Shown: one piece after another, positions 1-7,538 of the stretch
Layout of the letters: every line of letters begins with the position of its first letter
Position numbering within the stretch: the stretch's first letter is position 1
Assembly (NCBI RefSeq): GCF_002101555.1
Contig: NZ_LQOL01000081.1
Location: 62,001-126,000 of the forward strand
Source of the DNA: Mycolicibacterium canariasense
Lineage (GTDB): Bacteria; Actinomycetota; Actinomycetes; Mycobacteriales; Mycobacteriaceae
Direction of reading: 5' to 3'
Length of the DNA: 64,000 nt
The notes under the pieces: model-generated
Told to the model about the DNA's origin: nothing
Seen by the model: only the letters and a program-made list of their open reading frames with translations
The model's database searches: none
Translations under genes and position numbers: made by a program

Positions 1-207
1 CCGTTTGACCAGCGGGTAGGACGCCTATCAATATGGTCTGACCAGGCGATTTCACACCGCCCTACAGGAGTTCACCGAGTGTTCATCCAGGCGCCCCGGT
101 GCGTTCTCCTGGGAACGGACATGGCTGCTGATTTGTCTCCCGACGACGGAAGCAGCCCGTGATCGCGGGCACTACCATCGATGCGACTCCAGGGAGGAGG
201 ACGAGCG
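1..207. other. window edge, no gene recognised
   Basis: Frame 1 is open from base 1 to the stop at 160-162, but its translation has no recognisable pattern and starts outside the window. The relatives Rv0544c and pitA would lie just beyond this edge. The stretch probably holds the upstream promoter of the DUF3349-menE genes; no clear -35/-10 pair was fixed. Confidence 0.4.
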
Positions 208-525
208 GTGAACGCATTTCTCGCAAAGATCGTAGCGTGGCTCAATGCCGGCTATCCCGAAGGTGTTCCGGGTCCGGATCGCGTGCCGTTGATGGCGCTG
301 CTCACCCGCCGCCTCAGCAACGACGAGGTCAAGGCCGTCGCACAGGACCTGATCGACCGCGGCGAATTCGACCACATCGACATCGGCGTGCTGATCACCC
401 AGATCACCGACGAGCTGCCCCGCGAAGAAGACGTGGAGCGGGTGCGCCATCGGCTGGCCGCCAAGGGCTGGCCGCTCGACGACCCACGGGACACCGATCC
501 GGCCGACGACGAGGAGACCCCATAA
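208..525 (+). CDS. DUF3349 family protein (Rv0543c-like)
   Basis: A protein of about 105 residues, soluble and acidic at the C-terminus, resembling the mycobacterial DUF3349 family, whose function is unknown. I chose the GTG at 208 because a strong Shine-Dalgarno (AGGGAGGAGG, 191-200) lies just upstream; the in-frame ATG at 181 would put that site inside the gene. It abuts menE, the same pairing as Rv0543c-menE in M. tuberculosis, so the two are probably co-transcribed. Its stop codon overlaps the presumed menE start. Confidence 0.85.
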   Translation: MNAFLAKIVAWLNAGYPEGVPGPDRVPLMALLTRRLSNDEVKAVAQDLIDRGEFDHIDIGVLITQITDELPREEDVERVRHRLAAKGWPLDDPRDTDPADDEETP

Positions 526-1685
526 CCGTCCTGCGCCCGCTGCCCGTCGAGCCCGGCGCGGCGGCACTGTCGGCGCTGCCCACGATCGAGGCAGTGCTCG
601 CCGGGCAGCCCGGTGACGGGCGTCCGGCGCTGCTGCCGGTTCCCTCCGACGACCCCCGCCAGGCCGCCCTGCTGACCGCTGCCCTGCGGGCGGGCGAACC
701 CGTCGGTGACGACATCGCGGTGGTGGTGCCGACGTCCGGCACCACCGGAATCCCCAAGGGCGCCATGCTGTCGGCCACCGCGCTGACCGCCAGCGCACAC
801 GCCACCCATGACCGCCTCGGCGGCCCCGGCCACTGGCTGCTGGCGCTACCCGCCCATCACATCGCCGGGTTGCAGGTGCTGGTCCGCAGCGTACTGGCCG
901 GCACCACGCCGGTGGCGATCCCGGCGAGCTTCACCGCGACCGAGGTGGTTTCGGCGGTCGCCACGATGGGATCCGGCCGGCGCTACGCCGCACTGGTGGC
1001 CGCGCAACTGGTCAAGCTGCTCGTCGAGCCGGCCGCCGTGGCGGCCCTGGCGCACCTGGACGCGGTGCTGATCGGTGGTGGCCCGATGCCGGCGGGGGTC
1101 GGCGAACGGGCGGCCGCCGCCGGGATCCGGGTGGTGCGGACCTACGGCATGAGCGAGACCGCCGGCGGATGCGTGTACGACGGACGGGCACTGGACGGTG
1201 TGCGGGTGCGCATCGACGACGGCCGGGTGGTGCTGGGCGGGGCCATGGTGGCCGACGGCTACCGCAACCCGGTGACCCCCGACCCCTTCGCCGAACGGGG
1301 CTGGTTCCGCACCGACGACCTCGGTGCGCTCGACGGTTCCGGGGCGCTGTCGATCCTCGGCCGGGTCGACGACGCCATCAGCACCGGCGGGCTCACCGTG
1401 TTGCCGCAACTGGTGGAAAACGCCCTGGCCGGCCATCCGGCGGTGGCCGAGTGTGCCGTATTCGGGGTTCCCGACGCTCGGCTGGGCCAGCGGGTGGCCG
1501 CGGCCATCGTCGCGGTGCCCGGTGCCGCGGTACCGGCCCTGGCCGAGATCCGTGCCCTGGTCGCGCAGACGCTGGAGGTGACCGCCGCACCGCGCGAGAT
1601 CCATGTCGTCGACGCGCTGCCGCGGCGCGGTATCGGCAAGCTGGACCGAAAAGCGCTTTCCCGGCGGTTCGGTGACACCGCATGA
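522..1685 (+). CDS. menE: o-succinylbenzoate-CoA ligase MenE
   Basis: An adenylate-forming enzyme that activates o-succinylbenzoate to its CoA thioester in menaquinone synthesis. The AMP-binding P-loop TSGTTGIPKG is at about residues 71-80, YGMSETAGG and GWFRTDDLG follow, and the C-terminal GIGKLDRK carries the catalytic lysine. The start is a problem: there is no ATG, GTG or TTG near the right N-terminus. The best position is ATA at 522, five bases after GAGGAG (511-516) and overlapping the upstream stop as ATAA, exactly where relatives would be expected to have ATGA. CTG at 531 is the alternative. The stop overlaps the next gene as ATGA. The product is certain, the start is not. Confidence 0.85.
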   Translation: MTVLRPLPVEPGAAALSALPTIEAVLAGQPGDGRPALLPVPSDDPRQAALLTAALRAGEPVGDDIAVVVPTSGTTGIPKGAMLSATALTASAHATHDRLGGPGHWLLALPAHHIAGLQVLVRSVLAGTTPVAIPASFTATEVVSAVATMGSGRRYAALVAAQLVKLLVEPAAVAALAHLDAVLIGGGPMPAGVGERAAAAGIRVVRTYGMSETAGGCVYDGRALDGVRVRIDDGRVVLGGAMVADGYRNPVTPDPFAERGWFRTDDLGALDGSGALSILGRVDDAISTGGLTVLPQLVENALAGHPAVAECAVFGVPDARLGQRVAAAIVAVPGAAVPALAEIRALVAQTLEVTAAPREIHVVDALPRRGIGKLDRKALSRRFGDTA

Positions 1686-2308
1686 TGGACCGTATGCGAA
1701 CCGAAGTCACGACCGCCGAAGAACTCCGCACCATCGTCGGGGAACCCACCGCCGCCGTCGTCAACAAGGTGAGCGACCGGCTCTCCGACATCCACCGGGA
1801 CTGGATCGCGCATTCGCCGCTGTGCTTCGTCGCCACCACCGACGCACAGGGCCGGGTCGACGTCTCCCCGAAGGGTGACCCGGCCGGGTTCGTGCAGGTG
1901 CTGGACGAGCACACCATCGCCATCCCGGAACGGCCGGGCAACAAACGTGTGGACGGCTATCTCAACGTGCTGCAGAACCCGCGGGTCGGCACGCTGTTCG
2001 TCATCCCCGGCCGCGGGGACACCGTTCGCGTCAACGGGCGCGCCGAGATCCTTTCCGAAGCACCGTATTTCGAGTCGATGGCCGTCAAGGGCAAGCGCCC
2101 CATCCTGGCGCTCGAGATCACCGTCGAGGAAGTGTTCTTCCACTGCGCCAAGGCGTTTCTGCGCTCGGATGCGTGGAAACCGGAGTCCTGGAACCCCGAG
2201 GCGATACCCAGCACGGCGCAACTGGCCCGCTCGTTCAAGCCGGACCAGACCCTGGAGCAGTTGCAGGCGTACTACGCCGAGGACCACCTACGCACGCTGC
2301 TGTACTGA
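1682..2308 (+). CDS. PPOX-class FMN-dependent enzyme (DR_2398-like)
   Basis: A 208-residue pyridoxamine 5'-phosphate oxidase-like split-barrel protein. The central segment (SPLCFVATTDAQGRVDVSPKG) and the later region with NPRVGTLFVIPG are typical of flavin-binding members of this class, and the C-terminal half matches the subfamily TIGR04025 in character. The substrate is unknown. ATG 1682 overlaps the menE stop as ATGA, so it is translationally coupled to menE; ATG codons at 1685 and 1694 are alternatives. A link to menaquinone is only inferred from position. Confidence 0.8.
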   Translation: MMDRMRTEVTTAEELRTIVGEPTAAVVNKVSDRLSDIHRDWIAHSPLCFVATTDAQGRVDVSPKGDPAGFVQVLDEHTIAIPERPGNKRVDGYLNVLQNPRVGTLFVIPGRGDTVRVNGRAEILSEAPYFESMAVKGKRPILALEITVEEVFFHCAKAFLRSDAWKPESWNPEAIPSTAQLARSFKPDQTLEQLQAYYAEDHLRTLLY

Positions 2309-3115
2309 TCAGCGCACCAAGATCGCCCGGGTGTACAGCAGCTGAAAACCCTTGCGCTGCACGTTCTGCTGCGATCGCGACCCCGGCGAGGTGGTGACCA
2401 CGGCGATGTCGGCGCCGGCGGCGTGCGCATCGGACAGCCGCGCCGACAGCAACGCGCTCTGCACCCCGCGGCGGCGGAATACCGGCGCGGTGGCCGCCCC
2501 GGTCAGCTGCGCGATGCCGTCGGTCAGCCGCATGCTGGCCCCGCCGGCAACGGTGTCACCATCGATCGCCTCACAACGCGCCAGGTAGGTCACCGCGCCG
2601 GCGGCGACCATATCCCGCACCGCCGCGGCGACGACATCGCGCGGCAACTCCTCGTGGCTGGGCACACCGTCGGTGTCGGGGTGCGCAAAGCCGTCGACCA
2701 CCACGTCGATCCAGGTCTGCAGTTCGTCGGCCCCGGCCTTGTCGACCCGCACCCCGGGCACGCCGGGCTCGGTGGCCGGCCGGGTGCCCAGCACATTCTC
2801 GAACGAGACCAGCCGGTAGCCGCGACCGGTCAGCATGGCACCGATCCGCGGGTCCGCCAGGTTGGACAGCTCCACCTGAACGGCCGCTCCGCGGTGCGCG
2901 TACTCCCGTTCGATCTCGTCGAAGTCGGCGTCGGTGGGCATCCCGCCGAAACCGAGGCCCACCACCTTGGTCAGCGGCGAGTCGGGCCCGGCGAAGCACG
3001 CCGCGCCCCCGGCCAGCGGACGCACGTCGGCGGCGCCGGCACTGATCAGCGCCGTCTCGGCGGCCTCGATCCGCGCGGCGAGTTCCGTTCCCGGGAAGAA
3101 ATTCACGGCGCTCAC
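2309..3115 (-). CDS. GNAT family N-acetyltransferase
   Basis: A 268-residue protein whose C-terminal half carries the acetyl-CoA binding motif of GNAT enzymes (FRRRGVQSALL, about residues 210-220) after a strand reading IAQLTGAATAPV. The N-terminal half is a degenerate second acetyltransferase-like domain. The substrate cannot be read from sequence. It starts with GTG at 3115 and ends one base from the stop of the converging PPOX gene. It follows azlD by 4 bases on the same strand, so azlC-azlD-GNAT may form one transcript. Confidence 0.8.
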   Translation of the reverse strand: MSAVNFFPGTELAARIEAAETALISAGAADVRPLAGGAACFAGPDSPLTKVVGLGFGGMPTDADFDEIEREYAHRGAAVQVELSNLADPRIGAMLTGRGYRLVSFENVLGTRPATEPGVPGVRVDKAGADELQTWIDVVVDGFAHPDTDGVPSHEELPRDVVAAAVRDMVAAGAVTYLARCEAIDGDTVAGGASMRLTDGIAQLTGAATAPVFRRRGVQSALLSARLSDAHAAGADIAVVTTSPGSRSQQNVQRKGFQLLYTRAILVR

Positions 3116-3119
3116 TGTC

Positions 3120-3443
3120 TCACCAGGCCGTCATCAAAGTCACGTAAATTACGGTGCCCACCAGAATGGACACCAGCGCATGCCGCCGCCACACCTGTAG
3201 CCCGGCGGTCACGGCCACCGCGACCAGCATCCACAGCTGCTGGCGCGCAGCGGCTTCGGGCACGTCTCGCACGGTGTACAGGGCCAGCATCACCATCACG
3301 CCGAGCGGCATGTGCACGCTCAGATAGGTGATGACAGCGCTGTGCCGCATGGGCGCCAGTGCGGCGAACGGCAACGCGCGCAGCGCCCAGGTCACCGCGG
3401 CGCTCACCGCGACCAGGACGGCGATGTGGCCGGGATCAGCCAT
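3120..3443 (-). CDS. azlD: branched-chain amino acid export subunit AzlD
   Basis: A small hydrophobic protein of about 107 residues with three to four membrane segments and the family's ALRALPFAAL motif near the N-terminus. AzlD works with AzlC to export branched-chain amino acids or analogues. The start is ATG at 3443, inside the last codons of azlC (8-base overlap); GTG at 3449 is an alternative. The overlap implies translational coupling of a two-subunit transporter. Confidence 0.85.
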   Translation of the reverse strand: MADPGHIAVLVAVSAAVTWALRALPFAALAPMRHSAVITYLSVHMPLGVMVMLALYTVRDVPEAAARQQLWMLVAVAVTAGLQVWRRHALVSILVGTVIYVTLMTAW

Positions 3444-4122
3444 CGGCACGCCGTTGGTCGATGGCGAACCGCGCCAACAGCGCCGCGGTGAACGCCGCGA
3501 ACGCGCACACCAGCAGCTGTCCCGGCGCCACCAGCCAGGCCACCACCGCGCTCACCGCTGCCATCACGGCGGTGAGCCGGTCCGGCCGCTGTCGGTAGGC
3601 ATCGATGGCCAGCACCACGAACAGGGCGGTCAGCGCGAAGTCGAGCCCCTGCAGCCGCTGCACCGGCAAGGCGGCACCCAGCACTCCACCCAGCCCGGCC
3701 GAAGCGGCCCAGGTGAGGTGAAACGCGCACTGCATCAACAGGATCTGTCGGCTGGTCCAGTCAGCGGCCGCGGGGCTGACGCCGACCGCGTAGGCCTCGT
3801 CGGAGAGCAGGTACGTGCTGTACAGCTTCGCCGCGGCGCCGCGGACGCGCCGCAGCGGGAACGACAAGGCGTAGAACACGTGTCGGGAGTTCACCACGAA
3901 GCTGGTCAACGCCACGGTGGCGACGGGGGCACCGGCGGCGGCCAGGCCGACCATCAGGAACTCCAACGAGCCCGCATAGATCACCCCCGCGAAGACCGGC
4001 GCCCACCACCACTCCAGGCCGGCATGCACCACCAGGAATCCCAGCGCCATGCCCAGCGGAACGAACGCCAAACCGATAGGGGCCGAAAGCCGCAGAACCG
4101 CGCGGACCGGATGCTCGGGCAT
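3436..4122 (-). CDS. azlC: branched-chain amino acid export permease AzlC
   Basis: A 228-residue membrane protein with about five to six helices. It contains the AzlC signature GVIYAGSLEFLMVGL, followed by VVNSRHVFYALSF and LLSDEAYAV, which are strongly conserved in the family. It forms the large subunit of the AzlCD exporter. I start it at ATG 4122 (MPEHPVRAV); the longer open frame upstream is arginine- and proline-rich and not protein-like. It is divergent from udgX, with 50 bases between starts. Confidence 0.88.
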   Translation of the reverse strand: MPEHPVRAVLRLSAPIGLAFVPLGMALGFLVVHAGLEWWWAPVFAGVIYAGSLEFLMVGLAAAGAPVATVALTSFVVNSRHVFYALSFPLRRVRGAAAKLYSTYLLSDEAYAVGVSPAAADWTSRQILLMQCAFHLTWAASAGLGGVLGAALPVQRLQGLDFALTALFVVLAIDAYRQRPDRLTAVMAAVSAVVAWLVAPGQLLVCAFAAFTAALLARFAIDQRRADG

Positions 4123-4172
4123 CCGATCAGTCTGGCCGATTCCGGTGGGCCCGCCGCGGGTACCCCGCCGGC

Positions 4173-4850
4173 ATGGACCACCCCGGCGCCGCGGACTTCG
4201 TTCCGCCCACCCGCAGCCTGACCGCTCTGGCGGACGCGGTCCGCGAGTGCCGCGGCTGCACCCTGTACCACGATGCCGACCAGGCGGTGTTCGGCGCGGG
4301 GCCGCGCTCGGCGCACCTGATGCTGGTCGGCGAGCAGCCCGGCGATCGGGAGGACCGGACGGGCCAACCGTTCGTCGGGCCAGCGGGCCGGCTGCTGGAC
4401 AAGGCGCTGGACGCGGCGTCGGTGGACCGCGCACAGGTGTACGTCACCAACGCGGTCAAGCATTTCAAGTTCACCGAACGCGGCAAGCGCCGCATCCACC
4501 AGAAGCCGAGCCGGACCGAGGTGGTGGCGTGCCGACCCTGGCTGCTGGCGGAATTGGCGGCGGTGGCCCCGGACACCCTGGTCCTGATGGGCGCCACCGC
4601 CGCGCAATCGTTGCTGGGCAACGACTTCCGGTTGACCGCTCACCGCGGCGAGGTACTCGCCCTGCCGGATGCGGAGGTGCTCGCCCTGCCGGATGCGTCG
4701 ACACCCGCTCCGGATGTGGTGGTCACCATCCACCCGTCGGCGGTGCTGCGCGGGCCCGACGACGGCCGCGCCGAGGCGTTCGAATCACTGGTGGCGGACC
4801 TCCGGTTCGCTGCGGGCCTGCGCACCAAGACCCGATCACCGCGGACCTGA
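4173..4850 (+). CDS. udgX: UdgX-type uracil-DNA glycosylase (covalent uracil-DNA binder)
   Basis: A family-4-like uracil-DNA glycosylase of the UdgX type. Visible motifs are GEQPGDRED (about 53-61), the R-loop KRRIH ending at His109, and HPSAVLRG near the C-terminus. In M. smegmatis UdgX the equivalent His109 forms a covalent bond with the deoxyribose after uracil release, trapping the protein on DNA; the number is the same here. Cysteines 26, 29 and 120 are the visible iron-sulfur ligands; a fourth ligand is not obvious. An eight-residue segment (EVLALPDA) is duplicated in tandem at about residues 160-175. It ends one base before the converging dps gene. Confidence 0.92.
   Translation: MDHPGAADFVPPTRSLTALADAVRECRGCTLYHDADQAVFGAGPRSAHLMLVGEQPGDREDRTGQPFVGPAGRLLDKALDAASVDRAQVYVTNAVKHFKFTERGKRRIHQKPSRTEVVACRPWLLAELAAVAPDTLVLMGATAAQSLLGNDFRLTAHRGEVLALPDAEVLALPDASTPAPDVVVTIHPSAVLRGPDDGRAEAFESLVADLRFAAGLRTKTRSPRT
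4650..4697 (+). repeat. 24-bp in-frame tandem duplication inside udgX
   Basis: Two adjacent 24-base units, 4650-4673 and 4674-4697, differ at a single position (A at 4655 against G at 4679). Each encodes EVLALPDA, so the reading frame is preserved and the protein gains eight residues in the loop after the RGEVL strand. The near identity suggests a recent slippage event. Confidence 0.9.
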
Positions 4851-5390
4851 TCACCGCGCCGCGGCGGCGGCGCCCTTCTCGGTCTGCTCACCCTCGTTGG
4901 CCAGGGTGCCGCCCGCGCTCTCCAGATGCGCCCTGACGAACCACTGGAACTTCTCCAACTGGCCCGCCTGGTCGATCAACAGGTCCTGGGAAACCAGATC
5001 CAGGTCATCGAGCCGCTCGATGGCCTTGCGGATGTCGGAGATGACGCCGTTGTACACCAGATCCAGTGCCGCCAGGTGCGCCTGAACCGTGTCGCGGCCC
5101 ACCGAATAGTCGTCCCACACCCGGTCTTTGAGGATCGCCCCCGGCGTGCCCTGCGGCGAGGCGCCCAGCGCCGCGATGCGCTCGGCGACATCGTCGGCGA
5201 AGCCGCGCACCAGCTCCACCTGCGGATCGATCATCTCGTGTACGCCGATGAAGTTGGGCCCCACCACATTCCAATGCACGTGCTTGAGGGTGAGGTGCAG
5301 ATCGTTGTAGGTGCTCAGCTGGCGCTGAAGCAGATCGGCGATCTCGCGGCTGTCCTTGTCGGAGAGGCCGGGAATGGTGAACTCACTCAT
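4851..5390 (-). CDS. dps: DNA-binding protein from starved cells, Dps
   Basis: A 179-residue ferritin-like protein closely matching mycobacterial Dps: it forms a 12-subunit cage that oxidises iron and protects DNA in stationary phase and under oxidative stress. The intersubunit ferroxidase residues lie in HWNVVGPNFIGVHEMID. The C-terminal tail after EGEQTEKGAAAAAR is shorter and less basic than in M. smegmatis Dps1, where that tail helps bind DNA. ATG 5390 has AAGGAG 8 bases upstream; the in-frame TTG at 5393 is unlikely. A SigF-like promoter is visible upstream. Confidence 0.93.
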   Translation of the reverse strand: MSEFTIPGLSDKDSREIADLLQRQLSTYNDLHLTLKHVHWNVVGPNFIGVHEMIDPQVELVRGFADDVAERIAALGASPQGTPGAILKDRVWDDYSVGRDTVQAHLAALDLVYNGVISDIRKAIERLDDLDLVSQDLLIDQAGQLEKFQWFVRAHLESAGGTLANEGEQTEKGAAAAAR

Positions 5391-5428
5391 CAATTCGCTC
5401 CTTTACGCAGATGACTACCGGCTGCGAG

Positions 5429-5454
5429 TACCCCCGGCCGTGCGCACCCAATCA
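5429..5454 (-). promoter_or_regulatory. possible SigF-type promoter of dps
   Basis: On the minus strand a GGGTA element (5433-5429) lies 39 bases upstream of the dps ATG and is preceded, with 16 bases between, by TGATT (5454-5450). Mycobacterial SigF promoters have the form GGTTT-N15-17-GGGTA. The -10 matches well, the -35 only in part. M. smegmatis dps is known to be driven by stress sigma factors, which supports the reading. Confidence 0.4.
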
Positions 5455-5493
5455 GACGCGGTTCAACGGCACAGTCCGGGGTAACCCTTGGCC

Positions 5494-5976
5494 ATGACCA
5501 CTTCCCGTCCCCGAACGCGCAGCCGCACGCCGGGCGTTCGCCTCGCGGCCCTCGCGGTCGGCGCGTTGTTCCTCGTCGTCGGCGTCGCCGGCTTCATTCC
5601 CGGACTGACCACCCACACCGACATGTTGACCTGGGCCGGGCATCACTCGGGCAGCATGTTGCTCGGCGTGTTCGCGGTGTCGGTCCTGCACAATGTGGTG
5701 CACCTGGCCTTCGGGGTCGCCGGTCTGCTCGCGTCCAGGACCGTCGCCACCGCCCGGCTCTTCCTCATCGTCGGGGGCGTGATCTACCTCGCGCTGACGC
5801 TCTACGGCGTGGTGATCGACCATGCCGGCACCGCCAATTTCGTGCCGGTCAACACCGCCGACAACTGGTTGCACCTGGTCCTGGGGGTGACGATGGTGTC
5901 CCTGGGCGTGCTGACGGGGCGGCCGGCGGTGCGCACCGCCGACGGCACCGCGCCGCCGACCGACGGTATCGAGTGA
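5494..5976 (+). CDS. DUF4383 membrane protein
   Basis: A protein of 160 residues with four membrane helices and the conserved features of DUF4383: GVAGFIPGLTTH after helix 1, HNVVHLAFGVAGLLASR in the middle, and NTADNWLHLVLGVTM before the last helix. Its function is unknown; members are common in actinobacteria near stress genes. ATG 5494 is the start; the in-frame TTG at 5488 is weaker. Its stop overlaps a GTG (GTGA) that opens the frame of the following PhoU gene. Confidence 0.85.
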   Translation: MTTSRPRTRSRTPGVRLAALAVGALFLVVGVAGFIPGLTTHTDMLTWAGHHSGSMLLGVFAVSVLHNVVHLAFGVAGLLASRTVATARLFLIVGGVIYLALTLYGVVIDHAGTANFVPVNTADNWLHLVLGVTMVSLGVLTGRPAVRTADGTAPPTDGIE

Positions 5977-6014
5977 GGAGTTTGATCCGGTCACGCCCGT
6001 GGGTATCCGGCACC

Positions 6015-6674
6015 ATGCGCACCGAGTTCCACGCCGAGATCGACCACCTGACGGTGGAGCTCGGCCAGATGTGCGAACTCGCGGCCACCGTGATGGCGTG
6101 TGCAACCACCACTTTGGTGCACGACGATGACGACGCCGTGCATCGGGTGGGGGTGGAACTGGCCCGGCTGACCCGGCTGCACCACTGCGTGAGCGAGCGG
6201 GCCTTTGCGATTCTGGCCCTGCAGGCGCCCGTGGCCCACGATCTGCGGGTGGTGATGTCGGCTTTCCCCATCTCGGCCGACGCCAACCGGATGGGTGGGC
6301 TGGCGGCCAACATCACCAAGGTGACCCGCAGGCGGGAATCCACGCCGGTGCCGCGGGTGGCACTGGATGTCTTCGCCGATATGGGTCGACACGCCGTACT
6401 GCTGGCCGAACGTGCGCAAGCGGCGGTTCTTGACAATGATGTCGTTGCCGCACAACGCATCACCGAGGGCGACGAGGTGATGAACGAACTGCACCGCAGG
6501 CTGTTCACCATGGTGCTCGACGACCGTTGGGAGCATGGGCCGATCGCTGCGGCCAACGTCATGCTGCTCGGCCGGTTCTACGAGCGGTTCGCCGACCATG
6601 CCGTCAACATCGCCCGCCGGGTCGTGTTCCAGGCGTCCGGGCGGCTGCCGAACGTCAGCGCCTCGCCGACGTGA
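6015..6674 (+). CDS. PhoU-like phosphate regulator (PhoY family)
   Basis: A 219-residue all-helical protein with two PhoU repeats, close to mycobacterial PhoY proteins: ERAFAILALQAPVAHDLR in repeat 1 and LLGRFYERFADHAVNIARR in repeat 2. PhoU proteins restrain the phosphate two-component system (SenX3-RegX3 in mycobacteria) when phosphate is plentiful. I start at ATG 6015 because MRTEFHAEID aligns with the family N-terminus; a GTG at 5973 overlapping the upstream stop would add 14 residues and cannot be excluded. The senX3-regX3 genes lie 42 kb away in this window. Confidence 0.85.
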   Translation: MRTEFHAEIDHLTVELGQMCELAATVMACATTTLVHDDDDAVHRVGVELARLTRLHHCVSERAFAILALQAPVAHDLRVVMSAFPISADANRMGGLAANITKVTRRRESTPVPRVALDVFADMGRHAVLLAERAQAAVLDNDVVAAQRITEGDEVMNELHRRLFTMVLDDRWEHGPIAAANVMLLGRFYERFADHAVNIARRVVFQASGRLPNVSASPT

Positions 6675-6703
6675 GGTCCATTCCCCGACCCGAGGAGAAC
6701 CGG

Positions 6704-6922
6704 ATGCCCAATTTCCGGAGCATCGCCATCGCCATCGGCACCGCCGCCCTGACCGCCGGTATATCGACCGGTTGCGGCGGCCAGGACAAGCCCACGGTGA
6801 GCACCCCGGTCGAGACCAAGCCGTCGAGTTCGGTCATGACCGAAACACCGTCGACCGTGGCCCCCGGCTCGACGTTCACCGAGACCCCGACCGAGCGCAC
6901 CGACACGGGCGCACCGTCGTGA
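6704..6922 (+). CDS. small threonine/serine-rich lipoprotein
   Basis: A 72-residue product with a signal sequence and a lipobox-like ISTGC at about residues 20-24. Downstream it is low-complexity, rich in Thr, Ser and Pro (TETPSTVAPGS, TETPTERTDT), typical of a flexible surface tether. GAGGAG at 6692-6697 supports ATG 6704. No family function is recognised. It follows the PhoU gene by 29 bases and may be co-transcribed with it and with the acidic peptide downstream. Confidence 0.7.
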   Translation: MPNFRSIAIAIGTAALTAGISTGCGGQDKPTVSTPVETKPSSSVMTETPSTVAPGSTFTETPTERTDTGAPS

Positions 6923-6947
6923 CCTCCCCTGACCAGCAGGAGTAACC

Positions 6948-7082
6948 ATGCCTCGCGGAGACGGAATCTACACCGACGACCCGTCCGACCAGACCCCTCC
7001 GAGCACCACCGAAGACGGCGACCTGAGCAAGGACACCCCAGACGTCGACACCGACACCCCACAGGAGGAACCGCCGGACTGA
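6948..7082 (+). CDS. small acidic hypothetical protein (44 aa)
   Basis: A 44-codon frame starting MPRGDGIYTDD and ending EEPPD, preceded by CAGGAG about 7 bases before ATG 6948. It is very acidic and proline/threonine-rich, has no cysteine or membrane segment, and is predicted to be disordered. It sits 25 bases after the lipoprotein gene. I do not know a function; the good ribosome site and codon use argue that it is expressed. Confidence 0.6.
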   Translation: MPRGDGIYTDDPSDQTPPSTTEDGDLSKDTPDVDTDTPQEEPPD

Positions 7083-7087
7083 CGGCC

Positions 7088-7116
7088 TTGTTATTGAGAG
7101 ATTGTTCTATTAACGT
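7088..7116 (+). promoter_or_regulatory. SigA-like promoter before the Ddn-like gene
   Basis: TTGTTA (7088-7093) and TAACGT (7111-7116) are separated by 17 bases, a good match to the housekeeping pattern TTGACA-N17-TANNNT. The -10 ends 8 bases before the ATG at 7125, so the transcript would have almost no leader. The stretch is clearly more AT-rich than its surroundings. Confidence 0.5.
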
Positions 7117-7124
7117 CGATAACC

Positions 7125-7538
7125 ATGTCTGACGGATTGCGTAAGTTCAAGTTCGAACGCCAGCTCGGTCGGCTGGTGATGAACCCCGTGGTGGCCACCC
7201 TCGACAAGCTCGGGGTGCGCTCACACCTGATCGTCGAACTGGAGACCACGGGTGCCAAGACCGGCCTGCTGCGCCGCGTCCCGCTGGCCGGCCGCGCCGA
7301 CGAGAACGGCGTCTGGGTCATCTCCCAGCACGGCCGGCGCGCCGGCTGGGCGCACAACATCGCCGCCCACCCGGAGGTACGCGTTCGGGTGAACGATCAA
7401 TGGCGAACGGGCACGGCCACGTTCGAGCCGGAGGACGATGTGCGCAGCCGGGCCCGCACCTTCGGCGGCACCGCGACGGCGCTGACCATGCGAGCCATGG
7501 AAAGCGACCCAATCTCGGTGCGCATCACTTACCGGTAG
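7125..7538 (+). CDS. deazaflavin (F420)-dependent nitroreductase family protein
   Basis: A 137-residue split-barrel protein of the Ddn/FDOR type, with the typical strand-turn ETTGAKTGLLRRVPL and QHGRRAGWAHNIAAHPEVRVRV, where GWAHNI is the family's cofactor-binding segment. Relatives use F420 or FMN/haem and act on diverse redox substrates; the specific role is unknown. The last 14 bases overlap the stop end of the converging esterase gene. A second family member lies at 25854-26237. Confidence 0.8.
   Translation: MSDGLRKFKFERQLGRLVMNPVVATLDKLGVRSHLIVELETTGAKTGLLRRVPLAGRADENGVWVISQHGRRAGWAHNIAAHPEVRVRVNDQWRTGTATFEPEDDVRSRARTFGGTATALTMRAMESDPISVRITYR

Noticed and set aside
1..162. Partial coding region at the left edge (frame 1)
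   Set aside because: The 53-residue translation shows no family pattern and no codon bias typical of the neighbouring genes; chance openness is likely.
159..521. Long N-terminal extension of menE starting at GTG 159
   Set aside because: It overlaps the DUF3349 gene in another frame, and the translated sequence is Arg/Pro-rich and unlike adenylating enzymes.
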